64,000 nt of DNA from Bactrocera neohumeralis (lineage: Eukaryota; Arthropoda; Insecta; Diptera; Tephritidae), in assembly GCF_024586455.1 (NCBI RefSeq), contig NW_026089623.1, forward strand, positions 18,170,236 to 18,234,235, in the 5' to 3' direction. The notes under the pieces are model-generated. The model made no database searches. It saw only the letters and a program-made list of their open reading frames with translations, and was not told where the DNA came from. The position numbers and the translations under genes are program-made. This document shows, one piece after another, positions 9,719 to 21,929 of the stretch; within the stretch, counting starts at the first letter, position 1; the number at the start of each line of letters is the position of its first letter.

Positions 9719-10900
9719 CTAATCGTCCCGATTAGGCACAAATCCTCTTGAACCAAATGGGGCGAGCCTCTCCAAATGTACTACTTTCATTTTACATCGT
9801 GCTTTTCCATTTCTTTGTATGCGGTATACCACGTTATTAAGTCGTTTCATTACCATATAGGGCCCTTCCCAGGCTGTCTGCAATTTCGGGGGCAAGCCTT
9901 TCTTTTGAAGTGGATTGTACAACAGGACCAGACCACCTTCTTCAAAATCTGTTGAATTTGCCGCTTGATCAAACCGGTCCTTCGTCTTATTGCTCATCAG
10001 ATGCGTGTGCTGCCTAGCCATTAGATGCAATTCATTCATTTTTTCCTTTAAGGCAGAGTAATAATCTCCATCATTACTTACAGATGCAGGATTTATTCCA
10101 AACTTAAGATCAACAGGGAGTCGTAGATCAGATCCGAAAATAATCTTTGCGGGCGTGTAACCAGTTGTCTCGTGCTTCGCTGAACGATACGCAAGCAGGA
10201 ACATCTGGATGCACTTATCCCAATTCCGTTGATCTTTATCAACGATTGTTCTTCGAGCGTTCGGTTGAATCTCTCTACCATCCCATCTGATTGTGGATGT
10301 AACGCTGTTCTCCGTGTCTTGTGTATGCCTAATAATGTACAGACTTCTTGGAAAATGGAAGATTCGAAATTCCTGCCTTGATCTGAGTGTAATTCGACGG
10401 GCACTCCGAACCTCGTTATCCAATTTTCTACAAACGCTTCGGCTACTGTCTTCGCTTCTTGGTTTGGTAAGGCATACACTTCTGGCCATTTACTGAAATA
10501 GTCCATGACAACCAGTACAAGTTGGGAACGGACCTGCAACATCCATTGCGACTCGTTCAAATGGTGATCCCACGTTGTACTGTTGCAGCCTACCGCGACT
10601 TTTGACTTTAGGACCTTTAGCTGCCATGCACTTTACATAATTACTTATCCATTCTGCTAATGAATCTCGACAACCAATCCAGTAGAACCGTTGTTTAATC
10701 TTCTCTATAGCTTTTGTAATTCCAAGGTGCCCTCCACTAGGTCCATCGTGATATTCTTTCAATAATTTCGGGATCATGGACTTCGGTACTATGATCAGCA
10801 AACGAGACTGTTTGCCATCTTCGCTTTCCCAGGCACGGTGAAGGTATCCATTAACGAGGTTTTGCCGTTCCATTGGGCCCAATATGCTTTTGCAGTTGGA
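9719..10900 (-). pseudogene. Gypsy integrase (frameshifted)
   Basis: 10490-10882 carries the zinc-binding N-terminus (YHDGPSGGHLG with both His), where the usual C-x2-C pair is damaged (YVKCMAAK), then the first catalytic Asp in ERVAMDVAGPFP. A shift moves to 10093-10560, with the second Asp in LHSDQGRNFES and the Glu in DGMVERFNRT. A further shift leads to 9719-10489, with the C-terminal region and GPY/F module (AWEGPYMVMKRL). All three DDE residues are visible but never in one frame. The enzyme would insert element DNA in the host genome; this copy cannot be made. Confidence 0.85.
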
Positions 10901-11059
10901 CTCTCGCTACTTATTTGTTCCTTTGGTGGTCGTACTCCATTTTCTTTGGCTATTATCAGCTTTGCAAGATCAGGGTCCTCCAGCTGATTGGTTCTGATGC
11001 GGTGAGGAGTCCAATCATTTTCAGGTTCTATATTCAGCAATCCCACGTCGATTATACCT

Positions 11060-11940
11060 TCTTTTCCTTCTGATTTGGAGCAATGTTTGCATTCCAGTGG
11101 ACAAGGGCGACGTGATAATGCATCCGCATTTTTGTGGTGAATACCCTTTCGGTGCTCTGTTTCGAGGTCGTAATTCTGTAATCTTTCGATCCATCGTGCA
11201 ATTTGGCCTTCCGGATTCTTAAATTGTAATAACCATTTTAATGCTGCATGATCAGTCCTTAGCAAGAATCGCTAACAATACAAATACTTGTGGAAATGTT
11301 TTACACATTCCACCACAGCTAGTAGTTCTTTTCGCGTCACACAGTAGTTTTTCTCTGGTTTCCCGAGCACTCTGCTGTAATACCTAATTACTCTTTTTTG
11401 CCTGTCGATGAGCTGAGACAGGACACCTCCAATTCCATAAGCGCTCGAATCTGTATCCAGGATGAATTTCTTGCCAGGTATTGGATAAGCTAACATCCCC
11501 TCAGTTGACACTTTATATCCGAGATATGAGACCTGCTTCTTCAATAATGAACACTTTTTGGGATTCAAGCGTAATCCGGCTGATGCTATTCGCTGAAAGA
11601 CTTCCTCTAGATTTTTCAGATGATCATCAAAACTTTTTCCCATGATGATAACCAAACCTGTCTTCCAGTTGAGTCCTTTTAACACATGTTCCATCAGTCG
11701 CTCGAACGTTGCAGGCGCATTACATAACCCAAATGGCATTACAGAGAATTCCCATAACCCGTCGCCCATACTGAAAGCGGTCTTTTCACGGTCACATTCA
11801 TCAATCTCGACTTGCCAATATCCACTTGGTAGATCTAATGTAGAAAACCATTTCGCTCCAGACAAGGTGTCTAATGTATCGTCGATTCTCGGGAGAGGAT
11901 AACTGTCTTTCTTGGTGACATCATTCAACTTCCTATAATC
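11060..11940 (-). pseudogene. Gypsy reverse transcriptase and RNase H (internal deletions)
   Basis: 11272-11928 starts in the palm with YPLPRIDDTLDTLSGAKWFS and continues through VMPFGLCNAPATF. The catalytic YxDD box expected next is missing: sequence jumps from LNWKTGL to VIIMGKSFDDHL. A second deletion removes the thumb and connection between GYKVSTEG and the RNase H start (FILDTDSSAYGIGG). A stop at 11272 separates this from the RNase H end and the tether to integrase (LLRTDHAALKWLL to about 11100). Loss of the active-site box alone makes the copy dead. Confidence 0.85.
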
Positions 11941-11978
11941 TAGCTTCCTATAATAATAGTTTCTCTGCTTTTAATTTT

Positions 11979-12620
11979 TCATTTCCATGCACTTCGTTCA
12001 GTCAGCAAATTGTTTAGGAGTGTAGAACTTATCTGCTGAGGCTCAATGGTGGGCTTCTGTTGTGACCGTTCGCATCGTGCTATTGCACTTATATTCTGGC
12101 ACTGTCCAATTACTGCTCTTTTCTTCAGACTTATAGGCGTGTTGAATTCATTCACTACTCTGACCGGAATGGTACCGTCTTCTCTAGTTTTCACCAGTGT
12201 TCTTCCTACCAATATGGGTGTATCTATTTTTGTTGGTTCCACTATCCATAATTCCTCAGTCCCACCTCCTCCATTCACTTTAGCCCATACAATCGCTTCA
12301 GATTTTGGTGTAATACTCTGATTATCTTCAACAATCATCCTCTTACTTTCAACGTTGGTCACATATCCGGTGTTTATAGGCATCTCTATGTTCTGGAAAA
12401 ACAGCATTTGCTTGTTTAAATCCAAAGTAACTCCGTGATCAACCATGAAATCTACTCCCATTATAATTTCATCCGTGATTTCTGCTACGATGAAGGTGTG
12501 ATTAACTACCAGGGTACCAATCATCACTTCGCAAAACACTTTTCCCGCAACAGCTGCTTCCTCACCGGTGGCCGTTCGAAGCTTGCAACCGACTAATGGT
12601 TCAACCGTTCCTCTTACCAC
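11979..12620 (-). pseudogene. Gypsy aspartic protease region (active site lost)
   Basis: This frame encodes the C-terminal part of the retropepsin (DEIIMGVDFMVDHGVTLDL, the I-x-G-x-D motif near residue 55) and the spacer to reverse transcriptase. The catalytic D-S/T-G triad that should lie just upstream is absent: between the zinc knuckle at about 12650 and VRGTVEPLVG at 12610 there is no room for it. A deletion is the simple explanation. Confidence 0.75.
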
Positions 12621-12639
12621 ATCCTTTTATATTGCAATT

Positions 12640-13340
12640 CGGGCAAAGTGACCCGCTTTTCCACAGTTGAAACACCTGCCTGTTGTATTTACTCGCGGTG
12701 CAGCAATTGTCTTCAGACTCTTCAATATTTCCTCCATCAGCGCCGGTTGTTCCATTTAAACTCTTTGTACTTTGTGTGCTGGTTTACTTAGTAGAGAAGC
12801 TGTTTCCTGTGTGAGGGCGTGCGAAACCGTTTCAGCAAACGTTCTTTTTGGCAATGCATATGTGGCGCGTTTGGTGTCCACATCACGAATTCCATTTATG
12901 AAACTTTGAATTTTCACCCTCTTAATGTAATCCACAGGTGTATCTGCATTTGCCAAATGAGCCAGTCGCTCTATTTCATTTGCGAACTCTTGCAATGACT
13001 CGTTCATCTTCTGACCCCTATTTTGCAGTTCGATCTGGTAAATTTGTTTCCGGTGCTCACTACCATATCGTCTTTCTACCGCTCTCATCAATGCCTCATA
13101 GTTGTCCCGTTCACAATCTGGAATAGTCTGAAGGATTTCTGCCGCAGGTCCTTTCAATGATACAAACAAGGACGCCACTTTGTCCGCTGCATTCCAGTTG
13201 TTGGCCATTGTTGTCTTTTCAAACTGAAGTTTGAGAATTTGAAATGGAATACTTCCATCGAATGTGGGTGCCTTCAATCTTGGATTATTAGTTGATGGTG
13301 CAGGGCCATGCAGTTGCAGTTCTCGCATACGATTACTCAA
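12640..13340 (-). pseudogene. Gypsy gag with CCHC knuckle (broken)
   Basis: 12756-13340 encodes 194 residues of a capsid-type gag (LKAPTFDGSIPFQILKLQFE, ... LQEFANEIERLAHLA ...), typical of Ty3/gypsy elements. Beyond a stop at 12756 a zinc knuckle CFNCGKAGHFAR is visible at about 12648-12692, but a 1-base loss changes the last Cys codon and shifts the frame. An in-frame TAA lies upstream near 13366, so the natural start is lost. Gag builds the particle that packages element RNA. Confidence 0.8.
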
Positions 13341-14590
13341 TTGAAGAACTTCTGATTTTAAATTTTATTCGTCATTTTTTAACGTGCTTAATTCGTCTTC
13401 AATTCGAACAATGTTCACTTTTATTCATTATGAAACACTAATGTTGTTTTTATTTTAAACAAATTTAGATATTCTGCATACGAACAGATATCTTAAACGA
13501 ACAAGTGAACATTTTTAGTTATAGAGGAGGTTCTTCAGTTCAAGAGTATATATACTTATACTCGCGCGAATATTCGAGATATTTGCGTTTAAAGCTGAAA
13601 ATTACCACTATTCGAAGAACATATTTTTCGATTTAAAATTAATTTTACACTTATATTTCGCATTTTTATGTCCACTAACACTTCACTAATTCGTGTGAAT
13701 TTTTTTTAATATTAACTTATTGTTCAATTATATTTATTTAACATCAACTAAAGGATTGCACTATTGATCTGAAGAACCTCCTCTATCCGACCATACCCAT
13801 TTATTCCCGAAATCCTGGGACAGTATTCTAAATTCTACACAATTATAATTGTAACGCACAATTCGTTTCAATTTAGATTTTAAATTTTATACATTTACAT
13901 ATATGTATATTTAGATATAACGCACAAATTACATATTTCAAAAAATTCACTATCTATAACAACTATTTGAATTAAATATGCACTATTAAAATTTAATAAT
14001 TTAAAACTTACTCTCTTATTTGTTTGTTATACGCAATAGATTTGAATTTTCCAAATGGTCCAAATGATTTCTGTAATATTAAAACTTTTAATTATACACA
14101 CAACATTCAATTCACAATGCTTACCTTTTCTTCCTTCTTAAGCTTTTTCTTTTTCTCTATAATATATAAAAGAAATTAATAATATACATATAAGAAATTA
14201 ATTATAAAATATCAAATTATCAAATAACAAACTTACCTCTTTAAAATCCAAAATAAACTGCGCTTTTCGTTTTCTTCTTCTTGAAAAATTGGATATTCGG
14301 CTTTTCTATTCTAGCAAGTTAATATTACAATATGTTTAGAATGTCGATAGTTTTTCTCTATCTTATTTACGTAATCTCCCATTCAATTGAAAATTCCAAA
14401 AAATGTAACAGTGTTAGTGAACAGCTGAAAATGTTTCAATGTGTTTGTGCAATCTGTTACCTCCGTCTTGCAGGGATATTTTAAAGAGTGCGAAAGTGAA
14501 CAATAACAAGTCGCTTACACGTTTGCTAATAGCTACCTGTCTTGCAGGGTAATTTGGTCCAACTTAGATGATAGGATAGCTTACATCTCA
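13341..14590. other. Gypsy 5' LTR/leader region and inserted repeat
   Basis: No coding region is supported. A 17-base inverted pair (TAGAGGAGGTTCTTCAG at about 13524; CTGAAGAACCTCCTCTA at about 13768) brackets about 260 bp that belong to a dispersed family (see the R3 repeats at 29400, 32417, 48660 and 57270). 14480-14560 (AACAATAACAAGTCGCTTAC and following) resembles 30985-31045. The presumed gypsy 5' LTR must be within this stretch. Confidence 0.45.
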
Positions 14591-15446
14591 ATTTATACTC
14601 GCAATATTATATTAGTGCAAATTATTTGTATTATTTGTTAGCTCAAAAAGATTCTAACAGATGGCGTTATGTTTTATATAAGCTACAATTTTATCGTCTC
14701 CACAATTAATAATTAACATTTTGTTACTTCTAATTTACAGTTACATAAATACAGCCAAATATATAATCTACAAAATCAGAGAACAGTGAAATTCGTTCAC
14801 ATTAAATAAAATTAAAAGTTTATAATTTTCAGCTGTCAAATAAACAACACTGAACTCTTACTAAAATTAAATACCAACAGCGAAGTGTTGTATGCGGCAG
14901 GTAGTTTACTACAATACCATGTGGATGCCATTCGATGGCCACAGGTGGTGTGTATGCAGCAATTACTCTTTCTATTTAAGAGATGCATGTATGCATTTAT
15001 TTTTATCATATTTAATGAAAAACTATTTAATAATGACCTGGTTTTGCATAAATATGTTGCTTTCTCAACATGTATCAACATGTAAAATTTAGCAACGACA
15101 TGAACCTACGCTTACTTTCCAATTGGAAAATTGTTATGCATAGCGTATAAGCACATAAAGAGAAGGGTTACCAGCACAAAAAAGTTTAATTAAATTACAA
15201 ATTTACGAATGTAAACTTAAATTAAACGTAAAACATTGTGTTCTAAATTGAACATGTCCGTTTTCTTAAATAAGATAAGTTAAGAAATTTATAATATTTA
15301 AGATCATGAAAACATATACAGTCCACTAATTTTAGATAATCGTTTCTTTCCCTCGGCAATATGTTCAAATATCATTGAACATGCTTACTTATCAGCAATA
15401 ACATAATGCATTTAGATGCAACGCACATCTAATAATAATAAAAATG
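14591..15446. other. Intergenic, part of a Helitron-leader repeat
   Basis: 14705-14815 closely matches 19045-19160, the sequence just upstream of the first Helitron 2 ORF, so it is a second copy of that leader or a duplicated fragment. The rest is AT-rich with no supported gene. Confidence 0.55.
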
Positions 15447-15479
15447 CATGGGTAGACTTCTTCTTCTTAATTGGCGTAG

Positions 15480-16660
15480 ACACCGCTTACGCGATTATAG
15501 CCGAGTTAACAACAGCGCGCCAGTTGTTTCTTCTTTTCGCTACGTGGCGCCAATTGGATATTCCAAGCGAAGCCAGGTCCTTCTCCACTTAGTCCTTCCA
15601 ACGGAGTGGAGGTCTTCCTCTTCCTCTGCTTCCCCCGGCGGGTATTGCGTCGAATACTTTCAGAGCTGGAGTGTTTTCATCCATCCGGACAACATGACCT
15701 AGCCAGCGTAGCCGCTGTCTTTTAATTCGCCTAACTATGTCAATGTCGTCGTATATCTCGTACAGCTCATCGTTAAAGGCTGACATTGTTGGTGGTGTTT
15801 ACGCTGGTTCCAAGATAGACGAAATTATCTACAACTTCAAAGTTATGACTGTCAGCAGTGACGTGGGAGCCAGGTCGCGAGAGTTTGATGACAGGAGATA
15901 TTTCGTTTTGCCCTCGTTCACTGCCAGACCCATTTCCTGTTCTTCCTTATCCAGCCTGGAGAAAGCAGAACTAACGGCGCGGGTGTTGAGGCCGATGATA
16001 TCAATATCTCTATAGAAGATGGTACCTTCTCTATTTAGTTCTGCGGCTCGAACTATTTACTCCAGAAGCATGTTGAAGAAGTCGCACGATAGGGAGTCGC
16101 CTTGTCTGAAACCTCGTTTGGTATCGAACGGCTCGGAGAGGTCCTTCCCGATCCGGACGGAGCTTTTGGTGTTATTCAACGTCAGTTTACACAGCCGTAT
16201 GAGTTTTGCGGGAATACCAAATTCAGACAACGCGGCATAAAGGCAGCTCATTTTCGTGCTGTCGAAAGCAGCTTTGAAATCGATGAAGAGGTGGTGTGTG
16301 TCGATTCTCCTTTCACGGGTCTTTTCCAAGATTTGGCGCATGGTGAATATCTGGTCGGTTGTTGATTTTCCAGGTCTGAAGCCACACTGATAAGGTCCAA
16401 TCAGTTTGTTGACGGTGGGCTTTAATCTTTCACATAATACGCTCGATAGAACCTTATATGCGATGTTGAGGAGGCTAATCCCACGGTAGTTGGCGCAGAT
16501 TGTGGGGTCACCTTTTTTATGGATTGGGCATAGCACACTTAAATTCCAATCGTTGGGCATGCTTTCGTCCGACCATATTTTACAAAGAAGCTGATGCATG
16601 CTCCTTATCAGTTCTTCGCCGGCGTCTTTGAATAGCTCAGCCGGCAATCCGTCGGCCCTT
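15480..16660 (-). pseudogene. LINE A reverse transcriptase and C-terminus (YADD lost)
   Basis: 16057-16647 encodes reverse transcriptase motifs: CPIHKKGDPTICANYRGISLL, GFRPGKSTTDQIF, HLFIDFKAAFDS and RGFRQGDSLSC. A stop near 16056 and then a 27-base loss near 16010 remove the SVQLLAYAD part, so the catalytic YADD present in copies B and C is gone; the text resumes with DIDIIGLNTRAV. A further large gap near 15780-15790 leads to the last 65 residues (RWLGHVVRMDENTPAL...). The copy is inactive. Confidence 0.85.
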
Positions 16661-16971
16661 GCCGCTATGTTGTTCTTCAGGCGGGCAATTACTATTTCAA
16701 CTTCTTCATGGTCGGGTAATGGAACGTCTGCTCCATCGTCATCGATTGGGGAATCGGGTTCTCCTTCTCCTGGTGTTGTGCGTTCACTGCCATTCAGCAG
16801 ACTGGAGAAGTGTTCCCTCCGTAATTTAAGTATGCTCTGGGCATCAGTGACTGGATCACCTTTGAGGGTTCTACAAGAGTATGCTCCGGTCTTGAAACCT
16901 TCCGTAAGCCGACGCAGTTTTTCGTAGAATTTTCGAGCATTACCCCTGTCGGCCAGCTTATCAAGCTCTTC

Positions 16972-18131
16972 CTACTCAAGCATTTCGGCCTCTTTCTTTT
17001 TCTGTCTACAAATGCGTCTCGCTTCCTTCTTCAACTCTGGATATCTATCCCATCCGGCACGTGTAGTGGTCGATCGTAACGTTGCGAGGTAGGCAGCCTG
17101 TTTTCTCTCCGCCGCAACACGGCACTCCTCGTCGTACCAGCTGTTCTTTTGCACTTTCCGAAAACCAATGATTTCGGTTGCAGCTGTAAGTAAGGAGTTT
17201 GAAATGCCGTCCCACAGTTCCCTTATACCGAGTTGTTGACGAGTGCTCTCAGAGAGCAGGAGTGCAAGCCGAGTAGAAAATCGTTCGGCTGTCTGTTGTG
17301 ATTGCAGCTTCTCGACGTCGAACCTTCCTTGTGTTTGTTGGCGTGCGTTGTTTGCTGCACAGAGGTATGTGCGAATCTTGGCTGCAACAAGATAGTGGTC
17401 CGAGTCGATGTTAGGACCTCGGAGCGTACGCACATCTAAAACACTGGAGACGTGTCTTCCGTCTATTACAACATGATCGATCTGGTTGGTAGTTTTTCGA
17501 TCCGGAGACAGCCAGGTAGCTTGATGAATTTTTTTATGCTGGAATCTAGTACTACAGATAACCATATTTCGGGCCCCGGCGAAGTCGATCAGCCTCAACC
17601 CATTCCCATACCGACCGTAGTGCCGAAGATACCTTCTTTACCCACCCTGGCGTTAAAGTCGCCAAGCACGATTTTGACATCGTGGCGGGGGCAGCTCTCA
17701 TAAGTGCGCTCCAAGCACTCATAAAAGACATCTTTGGTCACATCGTCCTTCTCTTCCGTCGGGGCGTAGGCGCAAATCAGCGATATGTTGAAGAACCTCG
17801 CTTTGGTGCGGATTGCTAGACGTTCATTCACCGGAGTGAATGATAGTACTCGGCGACGGAGTCTCTCTCCCACCACGAATCCAACACCAAACTTGCGCTC
17901 CTTTATATGGCCACTGTAGTAAATGACACAAGGACCTTCTCGTCTCTGTCCATGTCCCGTCCATCGCATTTCGTGGACGGCGGTAATGTCAGCCTTTATT
18001 TTCGCGAGGGCATCAACCAGCTGGGCAGCGGCACCTTCCCAATTAAGGGTCTGGACATTCCAGGTGCATGTCCTCAAATCGTAGTCCTTATTTCGTTTGC
18101 CATGGTCGTCATCGAAAGGGGGGTCTCTCAT
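16972..18131 (-). pseudogene. LINE A endonuclease domain
   Basis: 17595-18131 covers the N-terminal half of the endonuclease fold: RTCTWNVQTLNWEG (usual N/W start), the AVHEMRWTGHG segment holding the metal-binding Glu, CAYAPTEEKDD and LGDFNARVG. A loss near 17600 shifts the frame to 16972-17598, which contains DSDHYLVAAKI (the catalytic Asp-His pair) and the basic linker ahead of reverse transcriptase. The protein nicks target DNA to prime reverse transcription. Copy B at 32956-33672 keeps the stretch missing here at the shift. Confidence 0.85.
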
Positions 18132-18413
18132 CCGAGGCTACTTTTTCTTTTTCATTGGTACTGATTTTTACGTGGCGGGTCCCAAACCCAGCGCACAACC
18201 CTATGTAGGGGATGTTTCGCCTTCTCACATTAGCTTGCCTTCGAATGGATGTTCTTAGCCTACCCAGAGGATACTTGGTCAAAGACCGGAAGTAGTGAGC
18301 TGCTTGAGTCATGTGTAAAAGAATCGTTTCTGGCCACTCCTAAGTGAATGGCGATCAGAGAACTTTCCTCACTTGCGTGAACTTCTACACATGTCCATCC
18401 TCCATGGGTAGAC

Positions 18414-19059
18414 ACAAGTCATAAATTTAGAAACGAATGAAACATATGATAACCCACGGGTTCTTAGAATACATTTTAGCAACTGTTTGTAAATGTACGC
18501 ACATTAAAACAAACCCAAGGTCACACAACATAGGTTAAAACAATAGCCAACATACATACATGTAAACATACACATATATTTAGTTATTTAGGATATTTTG
18601 AAAAATAGTATATAAGGCTTCCAAATTTAAAAATAAAAACAGAATGAAATAATTCTCAGCTCAGTGAAGGTCTCTTCATTTCCCCCCACCAGTGGTAAGG
18701 AATGATAAATCTTAGTTGAGTTAAAACACATTGCAAGTTGAAAAAGCAATATATTTTAGCTGATTTATAAAAATACTGGTTTTGACTGCACTGTTTTACA
18801 TTTATTTTTTTATTGCTCACTCATCAATGAAAAAACAAATAAAATAAACTTAAAGACTTTGCAACCCTATGCGAACAGCTGGGTATTATTTCTCCAATTG
18901 GAAAACAACCCACAACAAAAGCAAGTGGAGACTTTTTCGTTTAACTGAAATTCAGAATTTCAAATTCTACAGCGGTTTATTTGCTAACCGGTGCTGGAAC
19001 ACAGGTGGAAATTCTCAATTAAATTTAATTTTTATCCGAATTAATTCAAATCTTAATAA
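18414..19059. other. Intergenic, no gene seen
   Basis: AT-rich sequence between LINE A and the first Helitron 2 ORF. It may include the Helitron 2 5' region, but I find no canonical TC-start with the usual TATATAAAAG motif here. Confidence 0.5.
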
Positions 19060-19179
19060 TTAACATTTTGTTTTACTTCTAATTTACACTTACATAAATA
19101 CAACCAAATATATAATCTACAAAATCAGAGAACAGTGAAATTCATTCACATTAAAAGTTCAATTACTATTTTTAATAAA

Positions 19180-20580
19180 ATGCCACCCAAAAAATCTAAC
19201 CTTAACGCCCATAGCAAAGAGACTCGACGTGCACGTGCTGAAAGAGCTCATGAATCAGTCGAACAGAGAGCAGAAAGAAATCCAGCTCAAAGAATTCGTA
19301 CAGCTGAAATTCGTGCACGAGAATCACGAGAACAGCGTGATAATCGTCGACAAGAAAATGCATTGAGAGCCAGGGTGGCACGTCAACAACACATAGATTC
19401 ATTTAGAGAACAAAACCGAGAAAATCATCGACCAGCCGCGCAGTAACATGTCGATCATTTGTTCGTCTTGCATTTAATTACGAACCAGACATCAATTACT
19501 AGGCTGATTCTAAAGTCACTATTGGTGCGATGGACAAAATATGCAATTATTGTCATTCGTTAAAATTTCACAATGAAACACCCGGCATGTGTTGCGCTTC
19601 AGGACTCCCTACTCCACCTGAACCTTTGAAATCCCTTCTTTCTGCCATTTCAAATGAATCAAAATTATTTTTGCGTAAGACACGAAAATTCAATTCGTGC
19701 TTCCAAAGGACGTCGTTTGGAGCGTCTAAAGTTTGTGATTTGTCATCTAATGGTCGTAATTTTGAAACAACATTCAAAATTCAAGGCCACGTATACCATA
19801 AAATTGGATCATTGATGCCGATGCTAAATGAAGATCCAAAATTTCTTCAGATTTAATTTATGGGCAATTGCGAAGAAAGTGTAACAACTCGATGCCAGTA
19901 TAATTTGATTGAACAAGCAGAAGAGAGAGCAATTGTATTGTCGTTAGAATTGTTTTTCGAGAGCAATAATCAATTGGTTCAATTGTTTAAAAGAGTGTCA
20001 CCATAATTAAAAAGTGACAATTATCAAATTGTCATTAAAGCGGACAAAGTGCCTGTGGGAGAACACGCCGGCAGATTCAATGCACCAACCGTTGATGAAG
20101 TTGCTGTTATTATGGTCGGTGATCCAGTTGATAACAGATCCATAAAAATTACACGCCGAGATAATTCAGTAAGTAAAATTTCAGATTTACACCGTTCGCA
20201 CGATGCACTCCAGTACCCACTGATATTCTGGCAAGGACAAGATGGATATCATATCAACATTAAACAGTGTGATCCAGTCATGGTAATGAATTAAATAAAA
20301 AAGTTAGTTCAATGAACTACTATTCGTATCGATTAATGATTAGACATAATCAAGACAACTATATCTTTCAATATCGTCAATTGTATCATCAATACGTTGT
20401 GGATATGTTTGCTAAAATTGAAAGCGAACGTTTGCGATTCATTCGGTTCCACCAAGCTAAACTACGATCAGAGGATTACGTTTACTTACGAGATGCTATT
20501 GTTGGAAACGTCGATGGAAATTTAAACACAAATGAAATCGGCACTGCTGTTATTTTACCTTCCAGCTACATATGTAGGTA
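19180..20580 (+). pseudogene. Helitron 2 N-terminal and pre-Rep region
   Basis: The likely start is MPPKKSNLNAHSK at 19180, followed by an Arg/Glu-rich helix (ARAERAHESVEQRAER...). After a stop at 19446, 19530-19856 holds the Cys pair CNYCHSLKFHNE and the segment leading to Rep. 20049-20294 continues with PVGEHAGRFNAPTVDEVAV and LQYPLIFWQGQDGYH, then 20312-20581 with MNYYSYRLMIRHNQDNYIFQ. These are the standard blocks before the HUH nuclease. Each is in a separate frame or separated by stops. Confidence 0.8.
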
Positions 20581-21900
20581 GCCCACGAAACACGCAAGAA
20601 TATATACAGGATGCAATGACTAATGTACGTCATTACGGCCGTCCAGATTTATTTATAACATTTACGTGTAATCCAAATTGGGAGGAAATCCAATCTTTAC
20701 CATTACGAGGTCAACAATCAATACATCGTCACGATATTACTGCACGAGTGCTTAAACAAAAGTTGAAATCTTTGATTGATTTTGTAACAAAATATTCAGT
20801 TTTTGGCAAAACGTGTTGTTGGTTATATTCAATTGAGTGGCAGAAACGAGGCTTACCTCATGCTCACATTTTAATTTGGCTTGAAGATAAAATTCGTCAA
20901 GAGGAAATTGATCAAATTATTTCAGCCGAAATTCCAGATTCTTCAATTGATCAAGAATTATTTAATATTGTTACAAGTCATATGGTTCATGGACCGTGTG
21001 GAGCGTTTAACATGACATCACCATGCATGGAAAATGGGAAATGTAAGAAAAAATTTCCTAAGAAATTCACAAATGATACCATTACTGATATTGATGGTTA
21101 TCCATTGTATCGCCGCAGAAACGCTGATAATGGTGGTCATACATATAAAATGAGAACTTCAAATTCTAACAAATTAGAAATTGACAATCAATGGGTAGTA
21201 CCATACTCACCACTACTCTCTAAAACGTACAAGGCTCATATTAATGTTGAGCTTTGCAGTTCTGTCAAATCCACCAAGTAAATTTGCAAGTACGTTCATA
21301 AGGGCAGGGATTTGACCGTATTTGGAGTACAAAATACAAACGAAAATTATGAATTAACACGCTACCAAATGGGTAGATACATTAGCAGCAATGAAGCTAT
21401 CTGGCGCATACTTAGCTTCCCCACACACCATAGAGAACCTGCTATCCAACATCTTGCAGTGCATCTTGAAAATGGACAACGTGTTTATTTCACGGAAGAA
21501 AATATTCTCCAAAGAGCAAGTGAACCACCAAAAACGACACTAACCGAATTTTTCACTCTTTGTCAAAAAACTGATATGTATGGTCAATTCGCAAAAAAAC
21601 TATTATACACTGATATTCGATGCTATTTTACATGGAACATGTCAGCTAATAAATGGGAACCACGTAAAAAGGGAGAACGACATCTTTCAATTGCAGGCAT
21701 ATTTAAAGCTAAAACCCTGGGACGACTTTATACTGTACATCCAAAACAACGTGAATGCTTTTTTCTGCGTTTATTGTTGGCCATAGTGTTCAGTACATAT
21801 AAAGATTCACCTGATCGCCCAGCTACAGACTTAGTAAATAGTGATATACGGCGAGAAGAAAATTTAATAATCGTGATTTAAATATATTTGTTACTAACAA
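20532..21900 (+). pseudogene. Helitron 2 Rep (HUH) nuclease
   Basis: 20532-21281 is a continuous 249-residue block with YGRPDLFITFTCNPNW, the HUH motif (HAH at 20859-20867 in RGLPHAHILIWL) and GPCGAFNMTSPC. It ends at TAA (21279-21281), which stands exactly where the first catalytic tyrosine of the Y-x3-Y pair belongs; the text goes on ICKYVHKG with the second tyrosine. 21312-21881 continues with YQMGRYISSNEAIWRIL and the segment up to LGRLYTVHPKQRECF. The Rep nicks and joins DNA in rolling-circle transposition. The stop makes this copy inactive. Confidence 0.9.
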
Positions 21901-21929
21901 TGCACCATTATTAACTGAAGAGCAGAAGA

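Larger units (their letters stand above)
9106..14590 (-). mobile_element. Degraded Ty3/gypsy LTR retrotransposon
   Basis: Minus-strand order gag (13340-12640), protease (12620-11979), reverse transcriptase/RNase H (11928-11060) and integrase (10900-9719) is the Ty3/gypsy arrangement. A purine-rich tract GGAGGGCAG directly precedes TGTTAC at 9701, a good candidate for the start of the 3' LTR, which would run down towards about 9150. The 5' LTR should lie between about 13400 and 14560, but I could not align it convincingly to the 3' one, so the outer limits are approximate. Every domain carries lesions. The integrase ends in a GPY/F module. Confidence 0.75.
15458..18402 (-). mobile_element. RTE-like LINE copy A with 11-bp target duplication
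   Basis: The element is flanked by CATGGGTAGAC on both sides (15447-15457 and 18403-18413). On the minus strand it begins near GAGGATGGACATGTGTAGAA and ends in a short GAA-rich tail, as RTE-type LINEs often do. It encodes an endonuclease close to proteins usually annotated as craniofacial-development-protein-2-like, and a reverse transcriptase. Two other copies lie at 32713-35211 and 40431-41302. Clade assignment rests on the endonuclease and the RRLRWLGHVVRM-type C-terminus. Confidence 0.85.

Noticed and set aside
15448..18164. Plus-strand open stretches across LINE A (for example 16598-16927, 17907-18164)
   Set aside because: They are antisense shadows of the endonuclease and reverse transcriptase frames and contain no motifs of their own.
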